This document shows, piece after piece, positions 23,721-34,839 of a stretch of 64,000 nucleotides of DNA (within the stretch, counting starts at the first letter, position 1; the number at the start of each line of letters is the position of its first letter). The notes below the pieces were generated by a model. The model searched no databases, was not told the DNA's origin, and saw nothing but the letters and a program-made list of their open reading frames with translations. Position numbers and translations under genes: made by a program. Origin of the DNA: Dicyema japonicum (Eukaryota > Dicyemida > Rhombozoa > Dicyemidae); NCBI GenBank assembly GCA_011109175.1, contig RDEW01000012.1, positions 908,552-972,551 of the forward strand, in the 5' to 3' direction.

Positions 23721-23789
23721 TCAGATCAGAAGAAATATCTTCCCGACCTGAGAACGTATAATATTCCAGACCAGGGAATCGGGGACCAT

Positions 23790-24180
23790 ATGATACGATA
23801 GGTGTGCATGCAGATGAACATCAAGAGGAGATCGAACTTGAAGTCCCCAAATCTAACAGGCAGTTTGACCTGTTTCCAGGAGAAGTTGCCGAACATGCAA
23901 ATTTTTACAAGAAAAAGTAAAAAAGTAAGTTGACTCGGGAGAGAGAAATAAGGGGCCGTTCGGAAGATATAAAAAATTCTCTAAACGGAGAAGTTGCTCC
24001 ATGAGAAGATCAGAGAGCTGAGACACAGCCAATCGAGTTTCTTTTTGAGGAGAAGACGTTTATCGCACATAGTGTTGATCCTGCTTCATCCAGATACCAG
24101 TTCAAGGAAAAAAGGTTTGATGATTTTTGATGTTTAGAGTGAAGAAAAGATATCTAAAAGGGTTTATTGTGGACTTGGAA
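23790..24180 (+). CDS. Coding-like exons, unrecognised
   Basis: From about 23800 a frame reads GVHADEHQEEIELEV and LFPGEVAEHANFY, interrupted by TAA at 23919, then continues in the same frame with KLTREREIRGRSEDIKNS. A 21-nt intron (about 23991-24011) keeps the frame into ETQPIEFLFEEKTFIAHSVD. The product would be acidic and hydrophilic. The start, the TAA and the 3' end are not resolved, and a second frame is also open, so it may be chance. Confidence 0.3.
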
Positions 24181-24267
24181 GGTTGAGAGGATTCAATATT
24201 CTTTACGAAGAAAGTCATGCAGGACTCCATACCAATCCGAAAATATATCCATACAACCTTCAGAATA

Positions 24268-24960
24268 TCATTTCTTATATTTTTGAAAGCATCTTGGTTC
24301 CCAACTTGGTGCCAACCAACTTGGAGAGAACATGTCCACGAGAATTTTGTAATCTCCTGATTTTGAAAATGGACTGCAGCTTCGCAGGAGTACTCTAAGC
24401 TTAATAAAAACGCTTAGAGAAGGCGGAACCAGATAACTCTTGTATGCGATCTTAGCAGTTATCCTCAAGAAAACAAAGCCCACAAAAATTGGACCTCCTC
24501 CATTTTTATCAAAGATTGGGAGAGAACATGGCATGACATATTGTCTCAGGTAAACCACCTGATAGAATCCTGTCTGTAAGATAAATGATAAAGGATATAA
24601 TACGGACAACTGGGTCTCCTACGGACAGAACAGTAAGGTTTTTCAAATCTCCGAGTTTTATATCATCCCGGTCACCAATGCTACATAAACTAAAATTCCG
24701 AATCGCTAAAAGTAAATCATTGCTTGAGGAGATAAAGAGGCTAACTTTGGCGGGTCTAAGATTGCCAATTGTATCAATTACTGAAACTGTGTGAAATGAC
24801 AAGGAAAGCCAGATACAGAGTCATCATCCAACTCCCTCTTACAAACTGTATGAAAATGCATTCAATTATCCATTTTAGGCTGCCCTTCCTTTATGATCTG
24901 ATGGCACGGAAAGGGATTTGGGTTATAGGATCCCTGAGATTTTGGCTGTGACAAGCTTGT
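24268..24960 (-). CDS. Coding-like exons, unrecognised
   Basis: On the minus strand, a segment reading ELDDDSVSGFPCHFTQF joins through a 26-nt intron (about 24777-24752) to AKVSLFISSSNDLLLAIRNF, continues to LGDLKNLTVLSVGDP, then through a 34-37 nt intron to GFYQVVYLRQYVMP and a long hydrophobic frame ending at 24268. The pattern of strands and Gly-Asp-Pro turns suggests a beta-rich, possibly extracytoplasmic domain. I do not recognise the family. The 5' end is not found. Confidence 0.35.
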
Positions 24961-25821
24961 AAATGAACTGTTGTCCTAAGTTCAGATTTTCTTTAATGGT
25001 TTCGACTTTTATTGAGATCGTTTTGAGTGAAATGTCGTCATCGACGAAAATAGCACATAAAGCCGTCCTGTCAGGACTTTAGTTCGTGTTGTCAAGCCCA
25101 ATGGGTTCCAGTTGTACTGAATATCCCTCCGCGATTATTTCGTTCATTGCCCTATACTTCACGCGACTTCCACGTTCTGTTTGCAAGAGAGGGTTTCAAG
25201 TCATTTAACGTCAACAGTCTTCTCATCTCTCACCGGTCGCTTATCCAAACAATGAGTCGGAGACTTTATTGTGTCGTTCTCACGTGGTTTTTCAAAAACT
25301 AATTTTTGTTGAATTTTACGTGGTTTCAAAAACTATTTATTTTTGAGTCAAAGGGAATCGTGAATACCGGGATTACCCTGGGACTTATGAATTCAAAGGT
25401 ATGTTCCAACATGGAAAAACATCCTTCAACAGGTTATAGGGAAACTTTAAATTAGTTTTGCTTGATTAAACTGAAACCACTAATATAGAAATGAGTAGTA
25501 GTTTACTCAAATTGGATGTCTAACGATATCCTTACTCTCTTGAACGAATGTAGTTATCGTTCACTAAGAATCACTATGGTTAACTTAGTTCATGGGTTAC
25601 TAAATAAATTATCTGATCTGAAAAATGGTTACAGTGAAACTGAATTTTTCTGCCAAAGTTATATCTCCTTGTCTGCGTTCACTGCTTCTCACCTTATAAG
25701 GCCAACAGGTCGAGTGGTCTATCAGAAAAGGAATCGAGACTACTGTATTCATTCAATAATATATATTCATTAAAAAGTAAAATATGAATCATGGGATTTT
25801 GACGTAAACTTGAATTTATGC
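24961..25821. other. Intergenic, nothing supported
   Basis: An 85-codon frame (25516-25773, +) is open but has no recognisable domain or splice support. The rest is AT-rich. Confidence 0.45.
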
Positions 25822-26338
25822 TTAAAGGACTTTAATACCCTTTTTATATTCCTCTTTATAAATGGAGGCTCTTTTGGTTATATCATCAATACTTTTATGG
25901 TTGTCCTCAATCAATATGTCTTCTAGGCTATCATTAAATGTTTCAGAAATGGGAATTTTACGTTCTGATCTCAAAAAAGGGTCAGGAAATTTCAGTTGAG
26001 TAAAATCGCATTTAGGATTGTTAGTATGATTCCACATAATTCACACCACAAGGAATTCTAGCTTTCTCATATCTTTGTATTTTAACAGAGAACTGAGTTG
26101 TCTGACTTTTAATTAACGAACCAAGTTTTTGTGATTAACACTACCCAAATTTTGACCATTGATAGCAATAACTTCGTCCCCTTCTCTCAATCCTACAATT
26201 TCAACAAGGACTTTCAAATTTTATAGTTTTAATATAATGTCTGTTTTTATCAGTTGATTCTATTCCTAATCCATACTTTCCATTTTTGCACTGACGTGGG
26301 TCCAATTCATAAATTATGGACTTTGTTGATGAACTCAT
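25822..26338 (-). pseudogene. PDZ-domain protein with at least three one-base frame breaks
   Basis: From ATG 26338 the minus strand reads a PDZ domain: IYELDPRQ, NGKYGLGIEST (carboxylate-binding loop, YGLGI in place of the usual GLGF), then GLREGDEVIAINGQNLG in another frame, then SQTTQFSVKIQRYEKA in a third, then a hydrophilic tail (FTQLKFPDPFLRSE..) to 25822. One base must be removed near 26231 (CCTTG), near 26125 (CGTTAA) and near 26045. None is a long homopolymer, so this looks more like a true pseudogene than the other genes. PDZ domains bind C-terminal peptides; the fold resembles NHERF-type domains. The unspliced, single-block layout suggests either an intronless gene or a retrocopy. 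Confidence 0.6.
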
Positions 26339-26467
26339 TTAGAAAATTGATGTTTATTTTATATTTTATTTAATAAGCGTAAATTATACATTATTTAAAA
26401 ATAAGCGTAAATTAATAAAAATCAATTTTAAAATAAAATAATTTTGGAAATTTTCACTTTCTTCACT

Positions 26468-26812
26468 TGGAGGGCCGGGTGCTTAGTGGTTAGGTGTCAG
26501 GCTTAAGTGCTTAGGCTACGGGTTCGAACTCGCTGCTGTTCACTGGTGGAAGGTTCCACGCATCTACGAGCAGAAATGGTTTGACGAGTGACGCCGTCAT
26601 CAGTGAATACTCACTGCGGAACTGGATTGTCTAGAAAGGACACACTCACACAAAAAGAAAAAAAGAAGTGAAGATCATTCCTTGGTTCTACGATTAGTTA
26701 AAATTAACTGTTCTTTACTTAAATAAAGTGTGGTGTCCTGCCTATGCGGAGCTATAAAATACTATGGCTCTCGTGAAAAGGCTTAATTATTATTATTATT
26801 ATTATTCACTTT
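26468..26812 (+). mobile_element. tRNA-derived SINE, full-length copy
   Basis: The head has an A-box-like TAGTGGTTAGG (26485-26495) and a B-box GGTTCGAACT (26521-26530), about 35 bases apart as in tRNA genes, but cloverleaf pairing is not convincing. A conserved body follows (CTCACTGCGGAACTGGATTG; CTTTACTTAAATAAAGTG; CGGAGCTATAAA) and a (TTA)n tail to about 26808. At least six further copies or fragments lie in the window. Confidence 0.8.
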
Positions 26813-26859
26813 GAATTTTGATGTACCAAAAAAATTAACAACAAAATACTGGGGACCAG

Positions 26860-27230
26860 ACATCCTGATATCAGTGCTTCGAATCACTGTTCCCGAGAAT
26901 TTTTAGAGTGAGACTTGTGTGTTTACGGTCGTTGATATAGTCCATCTTTGAGTGAAGAGAAGTTCGAGACTTCCTTGCTTACCCTAGCCCCCGGGACTCG
27001 ACAGGAAAGTGCAGGATCTCTGAAAGCGACCTGTCTGGGGGGCGCATATTAATGGTTCCCAACTTACTACAGTAAAACCTCTCGAATCCACCGTATTTTT
27101 AAAAAAAATATTTTTTTTATTTTCTTAATAATTTCGTATTTTTTTATATAAAATTTTTTTTAAACAATTAAACAAATGTCAGTTGAGGAAGCCTGCTGCG
27201 TGGATTGCGAACGAGTTCCCTCGGAGTATG
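26860..27230. repeat. Dispersed repeat copy 3 and a short retroelement-end fragment
   Basis: 26860-27050 is a diverged copy of the repeat at 8385. At 27183-27226, GAAGCCTGCTGCGTGGATTG is nearly the same as 47415-47460, next to the end of the large non-LTR element, so it is a small piece of the same sequence. Confidence 0.5.
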
Positions 27231-27379
27231 GCTTATATTATTTTTTTTTAATTTAAAATACTTATACACGAGACATAATCATTTTTTGTGTTGTTGGTCC
27301 TAATGAAATGTAATTGTACAAGATTAAAAAATTCTGACCTGAGGAGTAAAAAAATGTATCCACTTTGCTTTTTTCAGAA

Positions 27380-28240
27380 TTATCTCGGAACCCATATTTG
27401 AAGTTCAATGAAATCGATGAGGATACCATGTCGTTGATTGAACTGATGGAAACCAGAGGATCAATTCTTAATGACGCGATTATTCTTACAGAGTGAAGGC
27501 TTTGCAAATAAACGCCAAATAGCTGATTTTAAAGCCTAAAAAGCATGGATTCCAATTTATTAAATACATTTTTTTGAATGGGATATCAGGTTGACTAAAG
27601 AAAAGTGCAAAATACTACTCGTAATTGACCAAATTCCATCTCACAAGATTTACAATTTTACAGCAAGTTGAAATAATGCTTCATGTTTTTACAGCCGATG
27701 GACCAAGGCATCATCAAGACATTCAAGACGCTATTCAATAAATTCAAATTTCTTGAAATTATTGAAAAAATTGAATTAGGAAAATCATCAACCGAGGCAT
27801 GTATAGAAATGAGACTTGAGGATGCTATTGTACCTATCAAGCATGGGGGAAGCTAAGTAGTACAACAATACAGTTTTCGACATGCCAAATGGACCCAAGA
27901 TTTTATTGAAGAAATTAATGACGAGTTTTCGCCTGAAACTTATCAAAAATTCGTGTCAAGACTGCAAATAAATGATCCATTACAGAAGATGAGTTCTTCG
28001 CTATGAATATACAGAGAATGAAGAGATTGGAAGGATAAAAATGATAAAGACACAGAATGCATTAATGGTGGAGAACAAAAGACTGAACAAGTCGTTTTAG
28101 ACTACGATGCAGTGAATGCTGTCTATACATTGAGGAAGTACTTCAAACAGAAGGATGAAGTTAACTTAATGTCTTCAATCACCTTTATGTTAGTAGAAAC
28201 ATCAAAACGAATATTATTATTTAAGCCAAAAAAACATCGT
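27380..28240 (+). pseudogene. pogo/Tigger-type DNA transposase relic
   Basis: Fragments in three frames align to a Tigger-like transposase: an HTH part (GFANKRQIADFKA), CKILLVIDQIPSH (second catalytic Asp of the DDE/D triad), QPMDQGIIKTFKTLFNKF (third catalytic Asp), and an acidic C-terminal tail with VLDYDAVNAVYTLRKYF. The segment between the second and third motifs is shortened and several stops are present. Confidence 0.8.
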
Positions 28241-29681
28241 CTTAACCAATAACTAATATTCAGGTGATCTCGGCATCTCTCAAAAATCGGGCCATTAAAA
28301 TGGAATACTGATTATTTTAAAGGAATTAATGTTTTCATTTTTAATTAGTCTTTAAAATTAAAAAAATCATTTTATTAATTTATAAAAAAATTCAAATTTG
28401 CCTATCGAATCTGCCTTAATTTCTTAGGTCCCAATCTGTATTTGTTAGCAAAATCGGGATTAGCTGATAAAAAAGCCGGTTTCAACTGTCGAAAAGCAAT
28501 AATCCCTCAAAACGTGACAGCATGTGGTTTAAAAAAGTGCTACAACTATTCTATTTCGCTTAAGAACTATTTTTTCTATTCCACCTGGACGCCATCTCTC
28601 CCCGTCGACCCTTTCTGGGCATTTACCCCACTAGAGATCTTTCTCTGGTGGGTACAGGAGCAACATGAGGTCAATCTTGGTTCTACAAATGAATATAAAT
28701 GAAATAAAAGGGAACTATGTGTCATTAAAATAACCACACGATCATGTCAAAACTTTCTATTAATCTCCAGAGTCCTCTCCCTATATTATGAATTAGTAAA
28801 TTTGTGTGTATGTCCGCAGTATCTATAGGTAATTTTCCATGTGAGTATAATATGAGGTAAAATGATCTTTGATAACAAGGCAGTGATAGAGATGACAAGG
28901 AAACGGTCCTCATGTTAGGAGAGGTCGAAATGTTGATTTTTCACATTACTGTTACAATCATATTTGGGGGTCAATTCAAGGTTAGAGACCGCGAGGTGTC
29001 GGAAGAGGTCGAAATGTTACTTGATCTTTTTAAAGGTTAGGAGGCTTTAACCCTCTACGAGGGGTAGTTTTTCTCTTATAGGAGGGAGATAAATATCATG
29101 TTGCTGAAAAGATCGACGAGAAGTTAGGTAAGGACTGGGAGAAATTACTGAGACGAGAAAGAGTGACCACGGAGGCGAAAACAGCCGTATCATGTATAAA
29201 ATGCTGTATAGCTTACTGAGGATTGACTAATTGAAAAGGGACCCCAGTAAGGAGGCTAGACTCTATGAAATATTATTCATGTTATTTCAACTTCCACCAT
29301 CTTTCCCTGAAGGACTCTTGGGATGGAAATAAATACCATGGACAGTTAAAGAATGTATTAATTAGGAACAATTGTATGTAGTGACCAAGAGTATGGAGAT
29401 AATCTGTATAAGGACGGAGAGACTAGGAACATATTCTGAGGCATTAAGGTAAAAATAAGAATAAACTGAAACTTCTTAAGATCGCTTGTGTCAATGATAT
29501 CGAAGGTGACCAATGAGTATCGGGAAATGGCTGTTTCAAAGGATTTCTCTAGCAGTTGTAAGGGAAACAGCCACTCCATTCTTTCAGCAGAATTAAATTG
29601 ACTGATTATTTTTGATGAATATAAAAAATATTTATGTTAATAAAATTTAAAGATTATTTAAATTTAAAAAAATTTGCTTTG
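28241..29681. other. Intergenic with MULE end relics
   Basis: 28915-28975 (GAGGTCGAAATGTTGATTTT..) resembles the terminal inverted repeat of the MULE at 54680, and a second relic is near 28998; a third is on the minus strand near 30690. A 45-codon frame after 29085 (VAEKIDEKLGKDWEKLL) looks helical, but has no other support. Confidence 0.4.
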
Positions 29682-30245
29682 ATGTTTGGATATTTTATTC
29701 CGGGCAGACAGGTGAGAAAAACTTATTAAAATAGGTTTTTACAAACTTTCAAACAACCAATCAAAATACATTTATAACGCAAGTCGAGTCCCCTCACATG
29801 GCTGAGCAAATGGCCGTTTTCATGACAGGACAGATTTCTTTCCCCGAAGGACTCTGCGGTGCCGTCTATTTGATTCTCCCCGACGTGGAGGGGTCTGTGA
29901 ATACTTCCTAGGTGGAATCGCCAATCACCACCCAAGCAGTGTCTTCAACATTTCAACGTTGATTAACTCAGAGCACAGAACCCAACCCCCAACTGTAGCT
30001 ATCCTGCAAATAAACGTGTCCCAGATTTCAGAAGTGATGAACTACATCCCGGCCGTATCCACCAACACTGGACCGACTATCAACGACGTTCAGGGGTTGC
30101 CTCAAAAATACTAAAACATTTGGAGAATTATGTCACCTCCTTTGATGACGCTGCTAATGGATATATCCCCACAGCCAGGTTTAATAAGTGGATTGAAAAT
30201 ATTACCAAGAGAATTAATAGAGACCCTAATTTTTTCAAAAAATAA
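29682..30245 (+). CDS. HIKESHI: Hikeshi, nuclear import carrier for Hsp70 (two apparent frame breaks)
   Basis: Exon 1 (29682-29711) reads MFGYFIPGRQ, matching the MFG...GR start of Hikeshi. A 23-nt intron (29712-29734) follows. Exon 2 reads MAVFMTGQISFPEGLCGAVY against the family block VVFMLGTIPFPEGMGGSVY, then YFLGGIANHHPSSVFNIS, SSF-type linker and a C-terminal helix ending FNKWIENITKRINRDPNFFKK. Total about 180 residues; human Hikeshi has 197. Hikeshi carries Hsp70 through nuclear pores during heat stress by binding FG nucleoporins. Adding one base in the G4 run at 29890-29893 and one in the A5 run at 30104-30108 gives a single frame. Without them the gene is truncated after about 60 residues. 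Identity is judged from the length-matched first 42 residues and several later blocks. Confidence 0.8.
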
Positions 30246-31916
30246 TAAGTCTTTAAAATTACCCCATTTATCTTAGAAAATACATCCCTTAAAGTAAATC
30301 AGGAATGAGTATTGTAGCCGTTTGTCTCATCAACGGCAGTTAATCTCCTTGAATTATAAATGGAGCGTTATGTGGAAGTGCCAACAGCGCAGTTCCCCCA
30401 CTGCCCATGTGTATCTTTGTGTGATTTCCAAGTACCAACGAAAGAATGTCAGTTTATAGCCAAATTTTCTTAGCATCATAAATCTCGCTGAAATGTCCCA
30501 AAGACTAGTTTGTCTAATTTTCTTGGTCTTCTTTTAACTTCTCGTCCGACATCATTTGGAGAGCAACTAATCTTCTCCTTGGAGAGAAAAAACTACCCCC
30601 CGCATCCAGATAAGAATGATAACAATTTCTCTTCAAACTTTCTTTGACAAACCAATAGAAATCAACATTTCGACCTCTTCTGACTCGGATATCTGCCCTC
30701 GTGGTCTCTATCATGAGAATCGTTTTTACCTCATTTTGTGCCACTTACGAAAACCCTCCCTTACTCGTAAAGTATATAGCTATGTACTCTAATGGAAATT
30801 AGTATCCCCCTTTCCATTGAAAAGTGTCCCATCAAATCTTGTGCTTGAAGTGTTCAGTTCAGGATGTTCCAACTGTAGTGGGAATCCGACAGCTTACAGT
30901 CTCAACGCGATAATCATAAATTAAGCGTCAATGTTGACTCTTATTTGTAAATTGTGGGTTATTGTAGCTAGTAATTCTAATTTACCGGTGGCTGATTATC
31001 TCACTGGACTAAATAACGAGTTCAGGGGACAGTGTGTCTACTCATTAAAATCAATATTTCCAACAAGTCACAGTAATAGGATGAAGCCATGATTTAATCT
31101 TTATGCATTTAATTCGTGGTTAAAAATAAAAAATAATTATATAAAGACTTTTATCAATTATAAACTGAATATTTGTTTCCTGTTGGTACCACGGAGAACT
31201 CGTTATTATTAGAACGTTCGAGAATTGACAACCAACTAATAACTCCCAACACCCTAATGGGTAATGGTTGAGGGTTAAGCTGTTGAAAGTACTGGTGCAC
31301 TATTATCATAAATTATCATCGACTTGAGCACTGGGACATTCTCCACTACAAGACAAGTCAATCAAGAAGATAACAATTCGATTCCTGGTGGCTCACCACT
31401 AGTAAAGAGATCACCAAGTTTTCATCGAGTGAGAGATGTTTCACTTCCCAAACGTGAGTTTCTAGAGCAACGAATCTAAAACGCTGATCTCAGGAGGTCT
31501 GCACCTCAGTACTTTGTTGTCTCCAAGGTCCCATATACACAAGCGAAAGCTTATTCGTTACTTTTTGTCCAAATACGATTTTCTGATTTGCCTGCACTTC
31601 ATGGATTTGAGTAGTGACAAGGTTGTGTGTTAGGTCAAGTGATCTAAGCACCGCGTTTCGATGTGATCTTCACTAAAATAAAAAAGGAGAGGATCAATTT
31701 TGGATACCGCCCATGAACTGGGCGTCTCCTGAATTAAGAAGATCCCATGACTCCTCCAAGGAACTAAAGAAACCAAAGAGTACAACGGAAACCTAACAGT
31801 GTGTCAAGCCTACAGCTAATCGCAACAACACCAACACACACTGCCTACCCCTTTGTAACCTAAGGGACCATTAATAAACCTCCAGAAATGTCAGTCAAAC
31901 AGATCACAGTAAGTTG
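30246..31916. other. Intergenic, nothing firmly recognised
   Basis: Contains a 76-codon minus frame (30744-30514) that overlaps a MULE-end relic, and a possible diverged copy of the 8385 repeat at 31375-31530. No exon series was found. Confidence 0.45.
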
Positions 31917-33451
31917 TTATAATGAATTCAATACAAAGGGCATATTCTCTGGTGTGACGTCAACTACAGCATATTCGTTTTCCCCCAATGACTCAACATC
32001 CCCATATTTACAGCCTTAACTCACTACCAATTAGACCTGTTTTGAATAATATAAAATTCGACAGACAATCCGTTTGATACTCACAACTGTTGCACATAAA
32101 GCCAGCAACCAGGTCACTATTTTTCTTAGCAATTGCTTCGTTGGCTACAAACAGACAAATGCTAAACCTCTGTGATATTGTAGTTGGGAGACGACAATTT
32201 CGTTCAACATCACAGCCCCAATGCTAACTCCATCTTTCTGGACCTGAAGTTTTGCCCAAAAGAAACCGTCCTCAGTGACTCAACGACTCCAGGACCAGGA
32301 AAGGCGACAAACGTAAGGAAGTCAGCCCATTCTGTCAGTCTAAACATCCTCGACCTCAATTGGAGTAAATTGGTGTTCCCAATGTCTGCGAATCGACTAT
32401 AAAAGGATTAACAAACCGAGTACCGGTCATCCATTAGTAGAAAGTCGTGTTTTTGCTTCATTTGGATCAAAGACCCCACAAGTTCGTCAGAGAATACCAA
32501 AGTTGAGCTATTTATTATAATTAACGAAGTGTGGGGTCCCAAACTGTCCATAAGCTGACATTACAGCGACAGAAACCTTCAAAACCTGTTCGGCATCGTT
32601 CACTGAGCTTAAACAGAAACAGATCTTTGAGACTGATTTAGATTTCACGATGACTTCAAGTTTTCTCCCGAAAAGATTGGGAGTCGGTGGTATTTGTCGC
32701 TAGAGATCAAAGGAATCGGTACAATTTGATGATTTTCCTCGTTACTGGGCAGATTTGAAAAGCCCAAGTTAATCATGTACAGATTGATCAGTTCAGCTGA
32801 GAATTCGAGGCCATATGGTGGAGACGAATGAGGTACCAAATTTTCTGCATATTGATGAGTCTACAAATACGCATAAAAGAGTCAATTACGGGTAAAATGA
32901 CAAGGCTGAGGAAGACATCAAATCGTATCCTCCCTGCTGTCTGTCGAGAATAGCCAGACAGTCGTTAACGACGAGTCCGTGACTCCTCAGAATCTAAAGG
33001 AGGTAAGTTGCCCCCTAACTTTGACGACTTCGACGGAAGAAGACCCAGTAGTAACGACGTTCTTCAATAACCAAGCATTTTTGTCCGTTTTTATAGTTGC
33101 CTTGAATAACAGGGTCGTCAAATACAGTCAGCAATGGCACATCGAGGATATAAGCCACCACCTAACAGATTCTAAAAACACGATACTGAGCCGATTGGAA
33201 GAGCTCCGTAAGGGACCGAGCAGATCACGTCGAACTGAATGTCGTAAAACTTGAGGAAATCCACGATATGAGATGCAATCCGTTTCTATCAATATTACTA
33301 GACTGTGAACCATTATACTGGGAAAAGACATGATTTGTCTCATGTCAAAGTAAATGGGAGCTTCCTGTCCACTTTTTAGCTTAAATGAGCCAAATTGTAT
33401 AGAGTTAATCTCAATTAAAAGTTTGACAATTTCATAGTCAGTCAGGAGCAT
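31917..33451 (-). CDS. UMP-synthase-like protein (OPRT plus OMP decarboxylase folds) with altered active sites
   Basis: The minus strand splices into an OPRT domain (FKLKSGQEAPIYFDMRQIM; FDVICSVPYGALPIGS; LVIEDVVTTGSSS; AILDRQQGGYD) followed by an OMP decarboxylase domain (LMDSLGPHT; HDFLLMDDR; RFADIGNT; WADFLTFVAFPGPGVVESL; SDLVAGFM). Introns: 33310-33286, 33186-33162, 33019-32994, 32576-32555, 32423-32397, 32266-32244, 32167-32145, 32036-32015, plus an unresolved one near 32900. UMPS makes UMP from orotate. In the decarboxylase motif DxKxxD the Lys is Arg (DRRFAD). The OPRT loop RRKETKDYG is replaced by a stretch without those lysines. The C-terminus stops before the phosphate-binding GRG segment. 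Frame corrections are needed near 33060 (one base fewer) and 32667-32669 (one more). The PRPP motif is kept. Confidence 0.75.
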
Positions 33452-34540
33452 TCAAAATAACCGCGTAAAAGTCACGATCTTAAAAACGTGCTCAATTTAT
33501 ACTTTTATATAAAAATAATTTTTAATATTTAACATTTAATAATGAATCTGATCACGTGGTAATTATTTTGGTTTTACCGTGGTCTTGGGTTTTAAATAAA
33601 TGGTAACTCTGACAGAAATCCTTTAAAATTCTACTCAATAATCTCTATTATAGGGATGACAACCAAAATGAGACATTCGTCGATCAATAAAAACAGATAA
33701 TTTTTAGAAAAGGACTTTTAATTATTGATTTTTAGATAAAAATTTATTCAAGTGTAAAAAAAAGTTGACAACTAATACAAGTTCCTTTGGTCAAGGCTGG
33801 CCACTCTCAGAATTGAAAACGCATTCCCTGGCGATTAGTAAGGGAATTCGTTCAATAAGGCTGCTCCTTTCTCTCATTCTTTCTCTTCCTCGCGATAAGC
33901 TATTGAATACGGCTCAGCAGGGTCAGTGATTAATGGGGACCACATTTGACATATCTATCAAATCACATGGGGAACGCAGTGGAAGGAGTTGAAAGTTTTC
34001 GTATCCCGCGGACAAGAAGATTATTAGTTAAATTATTAATTCTCGGACTTTTTACTATTCCACTTCCAATCCCTAATGAAAACGAGAAAGTCCTATCCAC
34101 AAGTGATAAGTTCGCTGGAAGAGGCATCAAGAGATCATAGTTGATCTTTACTAGAAAATGAAGAAAGCAAAACTGGGAAGGAGAAAGGCGTCATAGGGTG
34201 GTATACGCTGGTTTCGAGGATCAATAGAAAAAAAGGATTAGAGCGGCAAATTCTGATGTGGCGAACAAGTCACACAACTGACTAAGTGATCGTGGGTGAT
34301 TTTTTTAGCTGAACAAGGGACAAGGAGGAGGATTCAACGGAGATATCCAAAACATGATAGTTCTTAGACTAACTTTGATGACATTTGAGTATTGGAAGAG
34401 ATAACATCTTTAGTTGGTAGGCCCCCCTTCTGAAGATCGCAGAAAGGTAGGGAAAGTCGAACTCTTCCATGCAGAACGTGTAAGAGCGCCACCACAACAA
34501 CCGCATGACGCCACGCTAAAATTCAAATTCCAGGTTGAGA
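33452..34540. other. Intergenic, nothing firmly recognised
   Basis: AT-rich upstream region of the UMPS-like gene. A 64-codon frame (33946-34140, +) is open but has no domain or splice evidence. Confidence 0.45.
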
Positions 34541-34606
34541 TCACCTAATTAGTTAGTTTTGACCTATCTTTCTTGGTGGTCTTGGGGTTAAATAAATATC
34601 TTTAGT
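34540..34606 (+). repeat. Isolated 3' end of the large non-LTR element
   Basis: TTAGTTAGTTTTGACCTATC and TGGTGGTCTTGGGGTTAAAT are almost identical to 47354-47402 at the 3' end of the element at 44800. This is a 5'-truncated insertion or a shared tail. Confidence 0.7.
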
Positions 34607-34839
34607 TAGCTACTCCTGCCTCATTAATTAGTAGGAGGTCGACGGCCTTCAGGGACTCACACAGGAGAATCCCCTCAAGACTATTAGCTTCGTCGAGGAA
34701 GGAAATGCATGGAAATTATGCAGTACCGGTGTTTTCAAAAATGAATTTTTCGTGTGCCAAATTTTTCCAAAAATAAGCCCATGGCAAAAAAGCAATGCCA
34801 AAAAATAATCGAATACAAAAACGTTTAATAATTTATTAA

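Noticed and set aside
26468-26545. Possible tRNA gene with A and B boxes
   Set aside because: No convincing acceptor or anticodon stem, and the same sequence recurs with a common body and tail, so it is the head of a SINE.
29085-29217. Death-domain-like peptide (VAEKIDEKLGKDWEKLL)
   Set aside because: Only about 45 codons, the upstream frame overlaps MULE-end relics, and the splice junctions needed do not fit.
30514-30744. 76-codon frame on the minus strand
   Set aside because: It overlaps a GAGGTCGAAATGTTGATTT block shared with MULE ends; no domain and no splice partner.
33946-34140. 64-codon frame with a hydrophobic stretch
   Set aside because: Considered as a signal-peptide protein, but no exon before or after fits and composition is not distinctive.
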